DNA from: JAGWBF01 sp963663025
GTDB lineage: Bacteria > Chloroflexota > Dehalococcoidia > Lucifugimonadales > JAGWBF01
Direction of reading: 5' to 3'
NCBI GenBank assembly: GCA_963663025.1
Contig: OY760073.1
Span: 2,170,001-2,234,000 of the forward strand
Length of the DNA stretch: 64,000 bases
Shown piece after piece: positions 42,360 to 50,553 of this stretch. Below the pieces are notes generated by a model that was given only the letters and a program-made list of their open reading frames with translations, was not told the DNA's origin and did not search any database. Made by a program: the position numbers and the translations under genes. Positions within the stretch are counted from its first letter, which is position 1. Every line of letters begins with the position of its first letter.

Positions 42360-42820
42360 AGCTCTCAAAGCCGATTTCGAGATTAGCCGAAGACTACCGA
42401 ACCATTGACTAATCGTGTTTACGACTTGCCATGATTATAGCATTAAGCGCATTATGAGGCGAGATTCAGCGACGAATAACGTCATTTTTAGAACGTTACA
42501 TCTGCCGAAACCACATGCCTTGTTTTAGAAAGTTACTAGAAACGCCACAAATTTGGCATCGAGTTTCAAAATTGATGCTTTCCTGCCTTGACTTCCTTTG
42601 GTCTATGTTTGTTATCCTTTGCGAGTCAGTTTTCCGGGTAAGTCGGATGGTGGTTCCCCGCAGGGTGCACCGACAAGCCCGCAGGTGGAGTTCCAGCGAC
42701 CCGTAGGACCATCTAGAGGCGGGTTCTCCGCTGGAACTTTCAGAAGCCTCATAAGTCCTTAGTAGAGCTTTGTCTTTTGGCCTGCACGCAGGCCAAAATC
42801 CGGGCCGGGGTGGTGGGATT
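42360..42820. other. Intergenic region and leader upstream of dnaA
   Basis: A possible promoter has TTGACT at 42588-42593 and GTTATC at 42611-42616. The leader contains two strong hairpins: GTTCCAGCG (42690-42698) with CGCTGGAAC (42729-42737), with a nested ACCCG/CGGGT pair, and TTTTGGCCTG (42775-42784) with CAGGCCAAAA (42789-42798), which ends 22 bases before the dnaA start. The part 42370-42560 is AT-rich and includes TAACGT/ACGTTA (42477-42498). A single TTATCC-like site does not make a DnaA-box cluster. Confidence 0.5.
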
Positions 42821-44164
42821 GTGGATGCAGGGGCCGTTAATACGTGGAAGGCAGTCTTGGGAGATTTGCAGCTACAGGTTTCCAGGCCGATATACGACAC
42901 ATGGCTAAGGAACACCGTCGGGGTATCCATGGATGGGGATGTGCTCTCCGTCGAGGTGCCGACCTCTTTCTCAAGTGAGTGGTTGGAGCAGCGTATGTAC
43001 CATCTCATCCAAAAGACGGCTACCAAGGTCGTTGAGGCGCCCATTGAGGTCCGGTTCCGGGTAGCCGGAGGCGGCTCGACAGCCGAGGGCCACGACGAAA
43101 CCCAGGTCCGAGAGCCTGAAGAACGGCAGCCAATCCCCCACCAGCCGGTGCTCACCCTTAACCGGAAGTACACCTTCCAGAGCTTCGTCGTAGGGCCATC
43201 CAACCAGCTCCCCTACAACGCTGCAATGGCCGTGGCGGAATCCCCCGGCTGCGGCTCGAATCCCCTGTTCATCTATTCCGGCGTCGGCCTCGGCAAGACC
43301 CATCTACTCCAAGCCATAGGCCAGCACTGTATCGCCAAGGGCCACCGCACCCTGTACGTCACCAGCGAACGCTTCACCAACGAGTTCATCGCCGCCATAC
43401 GAAGCCGGACCACCGAGGATTTCAGGGCACGTTATCGTAATTTGGACGTGCTTCTCATCGATGATGTCCAGTTCATAAGCGGCAAAGAGCAGACCCAGGA
43501 AGGTTTCTTCCATACCTTCAACGACCTGCACTATGCGGACCACCAGGTGGTGCTGGCGGCAGACCGCCCGCCCAAGGCTATGCACCTGTTGGAAGACCGG
43601 CTCGTCTCCCGGTTTGAGGGGGGCTTGGTGGCAGATATCCAGCAGCCCGACCTTGAGACCCGCTTCCTCATCCTGCGGTCCAAGGCGGATCTGCTGTCCG
43701 TCAAGATAGATGATCCCATCATCGAGTATCTGGCCCAGGTTGCCCAGACCAATGTACGGCAGCTGGAAGGGAGCCTGAATCGGGTCGTTGCATATGCGCA
43801 GATGACCCGGGAACCCATCAGCCTGGAGCTGGTGTCCCGGCTGGTCGCAGACCTGGTCCACACCCCCGACCGACGGGCTCTGGACGCCGACACTATAGTG
43901 GATGAAACGGCCGGCTACTATCACATGACCGCTGAGGAGCTGCGCGGTCCCAGCCGCAAGAAGGATGTGGTCAGGGCACGGCATGTGGCCATGTACCTTC
44001 TTCACGAAGAGAAGGGCATGAGGGACACGGAAATCGGAAGGCACCTTGGCAGGTGCGATCATTCGACTGTCAGCAGCGCCTTGCGGAAGATCAAGTCCCA
44101 GATCAACATTGATGTCCAGCTTAGGCGTGACATCCTGGCCATCAAGGAAGCCCTATACAGCTAG
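42821..44164 (+). CDS. dnaA: Chromosomal replication initiator DnaA
   Basis: DnaA opens the origin. From GTG at 42821 the product has 447 residues: domain I (TWKAVLGDLQLQVSRPIYDT), an AAA+ domain with Walker A GVGLGKTHLL near residue 155 and Walker B LLIDDVQF near 210, and domain IV with the DnaA-box reader DHSTVSSALRKI near the C-terminus. An in-frame TTG at 42770 exists but lies in the hairpin before it. dnaN is not adjacent. Confidence 0.95.
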   Translation: MDAGAVNTWKAVLGDLQLQVSRPIYDTWLRNTVGVSMDGDVLSVEVPTSFSSEWLEQRMYHLIQKTATKVVEAPIEVRFRVAGGGSTAEGHDETQVREPEERQPIPHQPVLTLNRKYTFQSFVVGPSNQLPYNAAMAVAESPGCGSNPLFIYSGVGLGKTHLLQAIGQHCIAKGHRTLYVTSERFTNEFIAAIRSRTTEDFRARYRNLDVLLIDDVQFISGKEQTQEGFFHTFNDLHYADHQVVLAADRPPKAMHLLEDRLVSRFEGGLVADIQQPDLETRFLILRSKADLLSVKIDDPIIEYLAQVAQTNVRQLEGSLNRVVAYAQMTREPISLELVSRLVADLVHTPDRRALDADTIVDETAGYYHMTAEELRGPSRKKDVVRARHVAMYLLHEEKGMRDTEIGRHLGRCDHSTVSSALRKIKSQINIDVQLRRDILAIKEALYS

Positions 44165-44533
44165 AAATCAGGGGCTCTTCCGTTTAGAGCTCCTCAGAAT
44201 AATGCTGGTGGGAGAGTGTACCCCTGCAGAGGGATGGGTAGTGTGGTGAGCACTATTCTGGGGAGCTCTAAGGGGAAGGGCCCCAGTCAGAGCTTCTAGA
44301 GATATCGTGACCGTAGACTTGGGTCTTTGCCCGGCTTCTCCGGGTTGCTTTCGTGTCCCAGGCTTCGGTAAGTGAGATGTGATTTCAGCTAAATTCCTTA
44401 GATTAACTCCGCTCGTGATACCACAGGGCCTGGGAAGCCCCCGTGTTAGAATGGTAGGGTACCCCAACTCCCCCGACTTGGCGTAGCTAAGTCCCCTACA
44501 ACTTTCACCGAATATGCCCTTAATTGCCATTAG
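44165..44533. other. Intergenic region between dnaA and obg
   Basis: It holds a large inverted repeat just after dnaA (44184-44271) and a smaller hairpin CCCGG/CCGGG (44330-44344) followed by TTGCTTTCG, a possible terminator. TAGAAT near 44447 could be a -10 box for obg, but no clear -35 is seen. No gene is supported. Confidence 0.5.
44184..44271. repeat. Inverted repeat with 23-base arms behind dnaA
   Basis: The arm 44184-44206 (TTAGAGCTCCTCAGAA and on to ATGCT) is the complement of 44249-44271 (AGCACTATTCTGG and on to CTCTAA) except for one mismatch and one G-U pair. The spacer is 42 bases. It begins 20 bases after the dnaA stop. It could be a terminator, a small non-autonomous element or part of an origin. 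Confidence 0.7.
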
Positions 44534-45808
44534 ATGATTGATACCACGAGAATATCCGTAAAGGCTGGAGACGGAGGCAATGGCTGCGTCAGCTTCCGCC
44601 GAGAAAAGTTCGTCCCACGCGGGGGCCCCGATGGCGGCGACGGGGGCCCTGGTGGCAACATCTTCCTGTACGGCGACCCTTCCCTGAACACCCTCCTCCA
44701 CCTCAAGTTCCACAGCACCTGGCGGGCCAACCGGGGCGGTCACGGCGGGGGTCAGAACAGGAAGGGGGCCAACGGACGCCCCGTCAGCATACCCGTTCCT
44801 TTGGGCACCGTGGTGCGAAGCATAGGTCCCGGCGGGGTGGAGACCTTCCTGGCGGACATCACCGACACCGTTCCAGTGCTGGTTGCCCAGGGCGGCGAAG
44901 GAGGGCAGGGGAATGCTAGATTTGCCACCGCAACACGGCAGGAACCGGTCCTGGCTGAAAGGGGAGCATCTGGTGAGAAACGGGTCCTGAACCTGGAGCT
45001 GAAGCTCCTGGCCGACGTCGGCCTGGTGGGCAAGCCCAACGCCGGCAAGTCAACCCTGCTTTCGGTGTGCTCCGCGGCAAAACCCAAGATCGCACCCTAC
45101 CCATTTACCACCCTGGACCCGGTGCTGGGCGTCGTCCAGACCAGGGACCGCAGCTATGTCGTCATGGAGGTGCCTGGCCTGATAGAGGGCGCCCATACCG
45201 GTGCGGGCTTGGGCCACGAGTTCCTTCGCCATGCAGAGCGGTCCCGCCTTCTCCTGCACCTGGTGGACGGCACCGCCGAGGACCCCCTGGCCGATGTACA
45301 GCAGCTCAATGAAGAGCTTAGCGCCTTCGATGCCGACCTGGGGAGCAAACCCCAAGTGCTTGTGGTGACCAAGCTGGACATTCCCGAGGCCAAGGATGGA
45401 ATGGCAAGGGTTCAGGATGCCCTGGAACCCCTGGGCTGCCCGGTGTTCTTTATCTCCGCAGCCAGCGGCGAAGGTGTGGACGCACTCCTGAGCAGCACCC
45501 TGGGAATGCTGGATACCATCCCCAAGAGTACCGATGACTCCGAAGCCCCCGATGTCCCTTTGCCCACTGCCCGTTCTCGCCGTAGGTGGGACCGGAGCTT
45601 CCGCGTTTACCGGGATGGGAACACCTACGTAGTGGAAGCCCCTCGGGTCGAAAGGCTGCTGGACATGGCAAACTTGAAAGATTGGCGAGCGATGGTGCAG
45701 GTGTGGAAGGAGCTGGAGACTCTGGGCGCGGTGAAGGCCCTGGAGGAGCAGGGGGTGGAGCCCGGCGACACGGTGCGCATAGGCGAAGTCGAGCTGGAGT
45801 GGTACTAG
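44534..45808 (+). CDS. obg: GTPase Obg (CgtA)
   Basis: Obg acts in late 50S assembly and stress signalling. The 424-residue product has the glycine-rich Obg fold (TRISVKAGDGGNGCVSF), the G domain with VGLVGKPNAGKSTLLS near residue 165 and TKLD, and the C-terminal OCT domain (RRWDRSFRVYRDGNTYVVEA and after). ATG at 44534 is the family N-terminus. nadD follows after one base. Confidence 0.96.
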   Translation: MIDTTRISVKAGDGGNGCVSFRREKFVPRGGPDGGDGGPGGNIFLYGDPSLNTLLHLKFHSTWRANRGGHGGGQNRKGANGRPVSIPVPLGTVVRSIGPGGVETFLADITDTVPVLVAQGGEGGQGNARFATATRQEPVLAERGASGEKRVLNLELKLLADVGLVGKPNAGKSTLLSVCSAAKPKIAPYPFTTLDPVLGVVQTRDRSYVVMEVPGLIEGAHTGAGLGHEFLRHAERSRLLLHLVDGTAEDPLADVQQLNEELSAFDADLGSKPQVLVVTKLDIPEAKDGMARVQDALEPLGCPVFFISAASGEGVDALLSSTLGMLDTIPKSTDDSEAPDVPLPTARSRRRWDRSFRVYRDGNTYVVEAPRVERLLDMANLKDWRAMVQVWKELETLGAVKALEEQGVEPGDTVRIGEVELEWY

Positions 45809-45809
45809 G

Positions 45810-46418
45810 GTGAAAGTGGGGATCCTGGGGGGCACATTCGACCCGGTCCACGATGCCCACCTGATGTGCGGCGAGGAGGCCCGCAGGGAGATGGGTCTGG
45901 ATGAGGTGCTGTTCGTGCCCGCAGGCGAACCCTGGATGAAGGCCGGCGCGGCGATATCCCCGGCCCAACATCGCTTGAACATGACCAGCCTGGCGGTACA
46001 GCCCTATCCGGCCTTCCGAGTCTCATCGATGGAGATAGACCGGCCCGGACCGACTTACACTGTGGACACCCTGGCCGCTCTGCACCGGGAAGGTGAGCCG
46101 GGGACCGAATACTACCTGATTCTTGGGATCGACGCCCTCCGCACCCTGCCGCAATGGAAGGATCCGGCCCACATCCTCGACCTGTGCACCTTGGTGGGTG
46201 TTCCAAGGCCTGAACTGGGGGAGTATGATATATGCGCCTTGGAGGTTATCCGCCAGGGCGCTTGCAGGGAGATCGTGATGCTGGAGAATCCTGTGCTGGA
46301 AATCAGCAGTAGCCGGATCAGGGAGAGCATAGCCCGGAGCCTTGGGGATGTGGAAGGTCTCCCGCCCCAAGTAAGAGAATACATAGATGCCCATGGCCTG
46401 TATCGAGATGGGAGGTGA
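45810..46418 (+). CDS. nadD: Nicotinate-nucleotide adenylyltransferase
   Basis: NadD makes deamido-NAD from nicotinate mononucleotide and ATP. The 202-residue product opens with KVGILGGTFDPVHDAHL, the nucleotidyltransferase motif, and near the end has EISSSRIRESI, the second ATP-binding motif. GTG at 45810 begins one base after the obg stop, so translation is coupled. The gene order obg-nadD is widespread. Confidence 0.95.
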   Translation: MKVGILGGTFDPVHDAHLMCGEEARREMGLDEVLFVPAGEPWMKAGAAISPAQHRLNMTSLAVQPYPAFRVSSMEIDRPGPTYTVDTLAALHREGEPGTEYYLILGIDALRTLPQWKDPAHILDLCTLVGVPRPELGEYDICALEVIRQGACREIVMLENPVLEISSSRIRESIARSLGDVEGLPPQVREYIDAHGLYRDGR

Positions 46419-46419
46419 G

Positions 46420-46989
46420 GTGGCATCCATATCAGAACAGCTTCTTAGCCTCGCAATAGAGGGCGGAGCCCTGCAGTACGGAGACTTCACCCTGTCTTCG
46501 GGACTGAAGAGCAAGTACTACTTCGACGGCAGGCTCCTTAGCCTGCATCCCGAGGGTGCCCACCTGATCAGCCAAGCCTTGATACCCATAATCCGGGAAT
46601 CGGGGGCTGTGGCCATCGGCGGGCCAACCATGAGCGCCGTGCCCATTGTGGCGGCCGTAGCTATGGCCAGCCACCACGATGGGTCGCCCATACCGGCCTT
46701 CATAGTGCGCATGACCGTGAAGCCCTACGGCACCGAGCGCGGTGTGGAAGGCCCCCTTGTGCCCGGCTCCAAGGTTGCCATCGTCGATGATGTTTGCACT
46801 TCCGGGTCTGCCATCTTCCATGCCATCACGGCGGCCGAACGGGAAGGATGCACCGTCGCCAAGGTCATGGCCATAGTGGACCGCCGGCAGGGCGGAAGCG
46901 ACGAGATCAGGAAGCGGGGATATGACTTCGTAGCCCTGATGGAAGCTACGCCCGAGGGCGATGTCCAGGTAGTGCAGCAGGACACATGA
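46420..46989 (+). CDS. pyrE: Orotate phosphoribosyltransferase
   Basis: PyrE adds PRPP to orotate in pyrimidine synthesis. The product (189 residues from GTG 46420) has GDFTLSSGLKSKYYFDGRLL near the start and the PRPP-binding motif VAIVDDVCTSGSAIFHAI. GTG at 46420 follows GGAGG and lies one base after the nadD stop; an ATG at 46408 or the frame start 46387 would overlap nadD and is less likely. It overlaps the biotin carrier gene by four bases. Confidence 0.93.
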   Translation: MASISEQLLSLAIEGGALQYGDFTLSSGLKSKYYFDGRLLSLHPEGAHLISQALIPIIRESGAVAIGGPTMSAVPIVAAVAMASHHDGSPIPAFIVRMTVKPYGTERGVEGPLVPGSKVAIVDDVCTSGSAIFHAITAAEREGCTVAKVMAIVDRRQGGSDEIRKRGYDFVALMEATPEGDVQVVQQDT

Positions 46990-47426
46990 CCTTGGCTGGG
47001 AACAGCATCCGCGTAAAGGTGGGAGAGCGCTGGTACACGGTGGAGATCAAAGACTTCTCCTCTTCTCCATTGGAGGTGAGCGTCGATGGAGAGACCGTGT
47101 ACGTCGAGATAGAGAGCCAGCGGACGTCAGATACCGGGGCGGACAAAACCCCTCAGTTCCGGCAGCCCAGGCAGTCCCAGGCCCCTGAACCCGTTGCCGC
47201 GCCTGGCGCATCCGAAAACGTCATCACATCCCCTATGCCAGGAAGAGTTGTGGCCATCAAGGTCTCTCCCGGGGATTCGGTCTCTGCGGGGGAAGAGGTG
47301 TGCGTGGTTGAAGCCATGAAGATGGAGCAGAGCATCCGTGTCCACCGCGCCGCCACCATCAAGGCTGTACGAGTCAAGCCCATGGATCAGGTCGGCGCTG
47401 ACCAGCCCCTGATAGAGCTGGAGTAG
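46986..47426 (+). CDS. Biotin/lipoyl-type carrier protein (BCCP-like)
   Basis: The 146-residue product has a C-terminal biotinyl domain with VVEAMKMEQSIRV, in which the Lys between the two Mets should carry biotin, and a Pro-rich linker (about 60-78). It is the carrier part of a biotin-dependent carboxylase or decarboxylase (acetyl-, propionyl- or pyruvate/oxaloacetate type); the catalytic subunits are not in this window. The ATG overlaps the pyrE stop. Confidence 0.9.
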   Translation: MTLAGNSIRVKVGERWYTVEIKDFSSSPLEVSVDGETVYVEIESQRTSDTGADKTPQFRQPRQSQAPEPVAAPGASENVITSPMPGRVVAIKVSPGDSVSAGEEVCVVEAMKMEQSIRVHRAATIKAVRVKPMDQVGADQPLIELE

Positions 47427-47440
47427 GACGGGACGCATCC

Positions 47441-48586
47441 ATGTCCCTGGAAGAGCGAGTTAAGGGCTGGACCCGGGAGCTGGGATTCGACCTGGTGGGC
47501 GTTGCCTCCGCCGAGAACTTTGACGACCACCAATCCGTCACCTTGGAGCGCATGGGCGACGGGCTTATGGATGGCCTTCCCTGGTACACCCCGGCCAGGG
47601 TACGCCGAGGCTGCCACCCCCAGGAGCTGCTCCCCGGCGCCAAGTCCATTATCACCGTAGGGCTGAGCTACTACGTCGATCAGCCGCAGGATGCCCCCTC
47701 AGCAACTGCAGGCAAAGTAGCCCGCTATGCCTGGGGTGACGACTACCACAAGGTCATGAAGAAGAAGCTGAAGCTGCTGGCAGAAAAGCTGTCCGAGGAG
47801 CTGGACAACGGCGCCCGCAGCAGGTGGTACGTGGATGACGGCCCCATGCTCGACAGGGCCGCCGCCGCCCGGGCCGGCATCGGATGGTTTGGGAAGAGCA
47901 CCAACCTGCTGACCCGCACCCATGGCTCCTGGGTGTTCCTCGGTCAGCTGATCACTGACGTGGACCTGGTCCCCGACGAGACCCTGAAAAAGACTTGCGG
48001 GAGCTGTGTGCGCTGCATCGACGTCTGTCCCACAGGGGCTATCGTCGCCCCCTACGTCCTGGATAACCGGCGCTGCATCTCCTACCTGACCATAGAGAAT
48101 AGGGGGGCCATACCAAGGGAGCTGCGGCCCCTGGTGGGGGACTGGGTATTCGGCTGCGACCTCTGCCAGGATGTGTGCCCCGTCAACTTCAAGGCGTCCC
48201 ACTCAGGGGAGGAAGCCTTCAGGGCCATCCGATTCGACCTGCTGGAACTGGCTGAGATGCTGGACCTGACTGAGGAAGGGTTCCGGGAGCGGTTCCGCAA
48301 CAGCCCGATAAAGAGGGCTACCCGGACCGGCCTGCAGCGCAACGTGTGCGTCGCCTTGGGGAATACGGGCGACACGGCGTCGGTGGGGGCCCTGGCCAAG
48401 TCCCTGAAAGAGGGAGAAACCCTGGTGCGGGGTCACGCCGCCTGGGCCCTGGGGCAGATCGGCGGCGAGGAGGCGGTGCGGGCCCTCGAAAGGGCGTCTC
48501 TTGCTGAGGCTGACGCTGACGCGCTGAATGAGATCGCTGAGGCGCTGGACCAGGCACGGGAAAAGGCCGGCCCCGACGAATCGTAA
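47441..48586 (+). CDS. queG: Epoxyqueuosine reductase QueG
   Basis: QueG performs the last step of queuosine synthesis on tRNA with cobalamin and two [4Fe-4S] clusters. The 381-residue product has YVDDGPMLDRAAAARAGIGW (cobalamin region), CGSCVRCIDVCPTGAIVAP near residue 187 and CDLCQDVCPVNF near 244, and HEAT-like repeats from about residue 290 (GHAAWALGQIGGEEAVRAL). ATG at 47441 lies 14 bases after the carrier gene and may belong to the same operon. Confidence 0.93.
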   Translation: MSLEERVKGWTRELGFDLVGVASAENFDDHQSVTLERMGDGLMDGLPWYTPARVRRGCHPQELLPGAKSIITVGLSYYVDQPQDAPSATAGKVARYAWGDDYHKVMKKKLKLLAEKLSEELDNGARSRWYVDDGPMLDRAAAARAGIGWFGKSTNLLTRTHGSWVFLGQLITDVDLVPDETLKKTCGSCVRCIDVCPTGAIVAPYVLDNRRCISYLTIENRGAIPRELRPLVGDWVFGCDLCQDVCPVNFKASHSGEEAFRAIRFDLLELAEMLDLTEEGFRERFRNSPIKRATRTGLQRNVCVALGNTGDTASVGALAKSLKEGETLVRGHAAWALGQIGGEEAVRALERASLAEADADALNEIAEALDQAREKAGPDES

Positions 48587-48591
48587 CCTGT

Positions 48592-49098
48592 CTAGCTGGA
48601 GGTTGCCGTGGTCGCCGGAGCGCGGACGGGGCGCTGTCTTCTGCGGGAAGCCCTGGCCTTCAGCTTTCGCATCTCTTCTTCCACCAGAAGGAAGTCCCGC
48701 TTGGGCAATAGGTGCAGGTCGCTCTGGGCGAAGGCTATGTACCAGTCCTCGGGCGCCCACCTGCGCACGTACTCTAGTCTTGGGGCTAGCTGCTTCGCAT
48801 CGATCTCCCGCTCATCGTCCAGGATAAGGCCTGCCTTTATGCCCACCCGGTATTTCCAGTCGGTGGCCCCATCCTTGTGCCATGTGGGCGTTGTATCTTC
48901 GTAGTACTTTGATGTAACGGTGGCGGTGGCCGGAAAGCGCCGGGATGTGCCCACGTAGAAGAGTATCCGGTCGCCGGGCTCTACCCGCTGTACCTTGCGG
49001 GGATGTTGCCCTTTCAGGGGCTGGGCAGTGAAGCCCATATTCTTGGTTATGTGATAGTTGTCCGGGGTGGTTACTATCATCCAGTAGTTCTTGGCCAT
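48592..49098 (-). CDS. EVE domain (PUA-like) protein
   Basis: The 168-residue product begins MAKNYWMIVTTPDNYHITKN and has VEPGDRILFYVGTSRRFPAT and WKYRVGIKAGLIL, which fit the EVE/PUA-like fold thought to bind modified bases or RNA. The last 25 residues are Arg-, Ala- and Thr-rich. TGCTAAAAT at about 49131-49139 on the minus strand is an extended -10 promoter candidate. EVE domains also occur with restriction systems, but none is adjacent. Confidence 0.8.
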   Translation of the reverse strand: MAKNYWMIVTTPDNYHITKNMGFTAQPLKGQHPRKVQRVEPGDRILFYVGTSRRFPATATVTSKYYEDTTPTWHKDGATDWKYRVGIKAGLILDDEREIDAKQLAPRLEYVRRWAPEDWYIAFAQSDLHLLPKRDFLLVEEEMRKLKARASRRRQRPVRAPATTATSS

Positions 49099-49155
49099 TG
49101 TCGTCCTCTGGGGGTCCGCTTTGCTTCAATTTTAGCACATGGGTCGCTGTAGCTT

Positions 49156-50334
49156 TCAGCCCGCCAACCTTACGATGCTGTAGGCGTAGCGGAACAGCTT
49201 GGTGGCTTCCTTAAAGAAAGTGACCTTGTCCACCTTCTTGTCGGGGGTCACGTGGCTGAAAAGGGAAAACTCGGTGAGGGTGACGTTGCCCCTGGATGCC
49301 AGCGCTTCCGCCAGGCGCCGGGATTCCTCCACCGGCACAAGGTCATCTTCCAGGTCGTGGGCTATCAGCACCCGGGCCTTAAGGGTGCCTATGATTGACT
49401 TGGGTGAAATGCTGTCCAACCTGGCCCGGTAGGACGGGGAGAGCCCGGACACCAGGTCTTGGGCATCCTCGATGCTGAGGCGGTGCTCCAGCCCGGAGAC
49501 TGTCATGGAGCGCAGAAGGCGGAAGACTATTTCGCCGTCGGCGGACAACCCATCCGGGACCTCCGTTGAGGAAGGGTCACCCTCTTGAAACAGCTTGGTC
49601 AGCGCCTGCCGGTCATAATCGGCTTCCAAGTTCTCAACTCCTTGGAAGGCTAAGACCTCCTTGGACAGATGGTTGGCTTCCCAGTGGTCTTGGTCGCCGT
49701 GGAAGGCGCTGGTGTGGCTCGCAATTTGCGCCATCACATCGCCTATGTCGTAGTAGGCGCCGAAGGCGCTCAGAAAGGCCACCTTGTCATTTATTCGGGG
49801 GTCCGAGGCCGCCAGGGCAAGCACCGAACCGCCCACGCAGAACCCCACCATGCCGAGTCTGTCAGCGTCCACTTCCTCAATGTCCGCCAGCCGGTTGAAG
49901 GCCTGCACCATGTTGCCCGGCTCCTCGGGGGTGATGCGCCTGTCCATCATAGCCTTCGACCACGGGAACAGGGCGATGAAACCCAGGCGGGCCAGTGCCG
50001 ATCCCAGGTTCACCACCCTGGGGTCATCCTGGGGCACGGGGATTATCCCCAGAAACACCATCACTCCGGCCCGCTTCCCGCCGCCGGCGGGACGGTAAAG
50101 GTCGCCTGACCCCTCACCCTGGGAGCAGGTGTACGTCACCTGCTCCCGCACCGGCGACCGCGTGAGCCACTGAAGGGGCTTGGCCGGAAGGGGCAGCACC
50201 TGGGTAACGAACAGCAGGGTCTTGACGAAGGAGCGAGGGCCCCTGGGCCAGGGAAGAATTAGCAGCGCAACAAATAGGGGGAGCAGGGCGATAAACGCAG
50301 CCCGTATCCCCCATGCGCTAACATACGACTTCAT
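49156..50334 (-). CDS. Membrane-anchored dienelactone hydrolase-like alpha/beta hydrolase
   Basis: The 392-residue product has one or two N-terminal membrane segments (about 8-30), then an alpha/beta-hydrolase domain with the nucleophile motif GMVGFCVGGS (Cys as in dienelactone hydrolase), a cap-like insertion and DLEDDLVPVEES and LFSHVTPDK near the end for the Asp and His. It should hydrolyse an ester or lactone at the membrane. The substrate is unknown. Confidence 0.85.
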   Translation of the reverse strand: MKSYVSAWGIRAAFIALLPLFVALLILPWPRGPRSFVKTLLFVTQVLPLPAKPLQWLTRSPVREQVTYTCSQGEGSGDLYRPAGGGKRAGVMVFLGIIPVPQDDPRVVNLGSALARLGFIALFPWSKAMMDRRITPEEPGNMVQAFNRLADIEEVDADRLGMVGFCVGGSVLALAASDPRINDKVAFLSAFGAYYDIGDVMAQIASHTSAFHGDQDHWEANHLSKEVLAFQGVENLEADYDRQALTKLFQEGDPSSTEVPDGLSADGEIVFRLLRSMTVSGLEHRLSIEDAQDLVSGLSPSYRARLDSISPKSIIGTLKARVLIAHDLEDDLVPVEESRRLAEALASRGNVTLTEFSLFSHVTPDKKVDKVTFFKEATKLFRYAYSIVRLAG

Positions 50335-50467
50335 CGACAGCCTCGGCCCTCCCTTGATCGGTCAAGTTCCCGGTAATTGATAACACAACAGGGTGCCCCC
50401 GTAACAGGCCCGCTGACCCCGGCTATGGAGCATTCGATGCCGTCCAGCAAGCCGCATCGGACGCTTA

Positions 50468-50530
50468 TGCTATAATGGCATAGCTCTAAACAAAGGTTAC
50501 CCCTGCGCACATGGCCCATCCAGGGCCATG
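50468..50530 (+). promoter_or_regulatory. metH promoter and leader hairpin
   Basis: TGCTATAAT at 50468-50476 is an extended -10 box; no good -35 is seen. The short leader contains the hairpin CATGGCCC (50510-50517) and GGGCCATG (50523-50530), which ends 23 bases before the start codon. There is no U-run. The leader is too short for a cobalamin riboswitch. Confidence 0.5.
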
Positions 50531-50553
50531 CTGCTTCCAAAGGAACTTCTGTC

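Noticed and set aside
42360..42820. Replication origin upstream of dnaA
   Set aside because: The region is AT-richer, but I see no cluster of DnaA boxes. GC skew would be needed to decide.
44168..44743. Minus-strand frame of 191 codons over the dnaA-obg gap
   Set aside because: It crosses the inverted repeat and the start of obg and has no family features.
50335..50553. Cobalamin or SAM riboswitch before metH
   Set aside because: The leader after the extended -10 box is only about 70 bases and shows none of the conserved motifs of these classes; only a simple hairpin is present.
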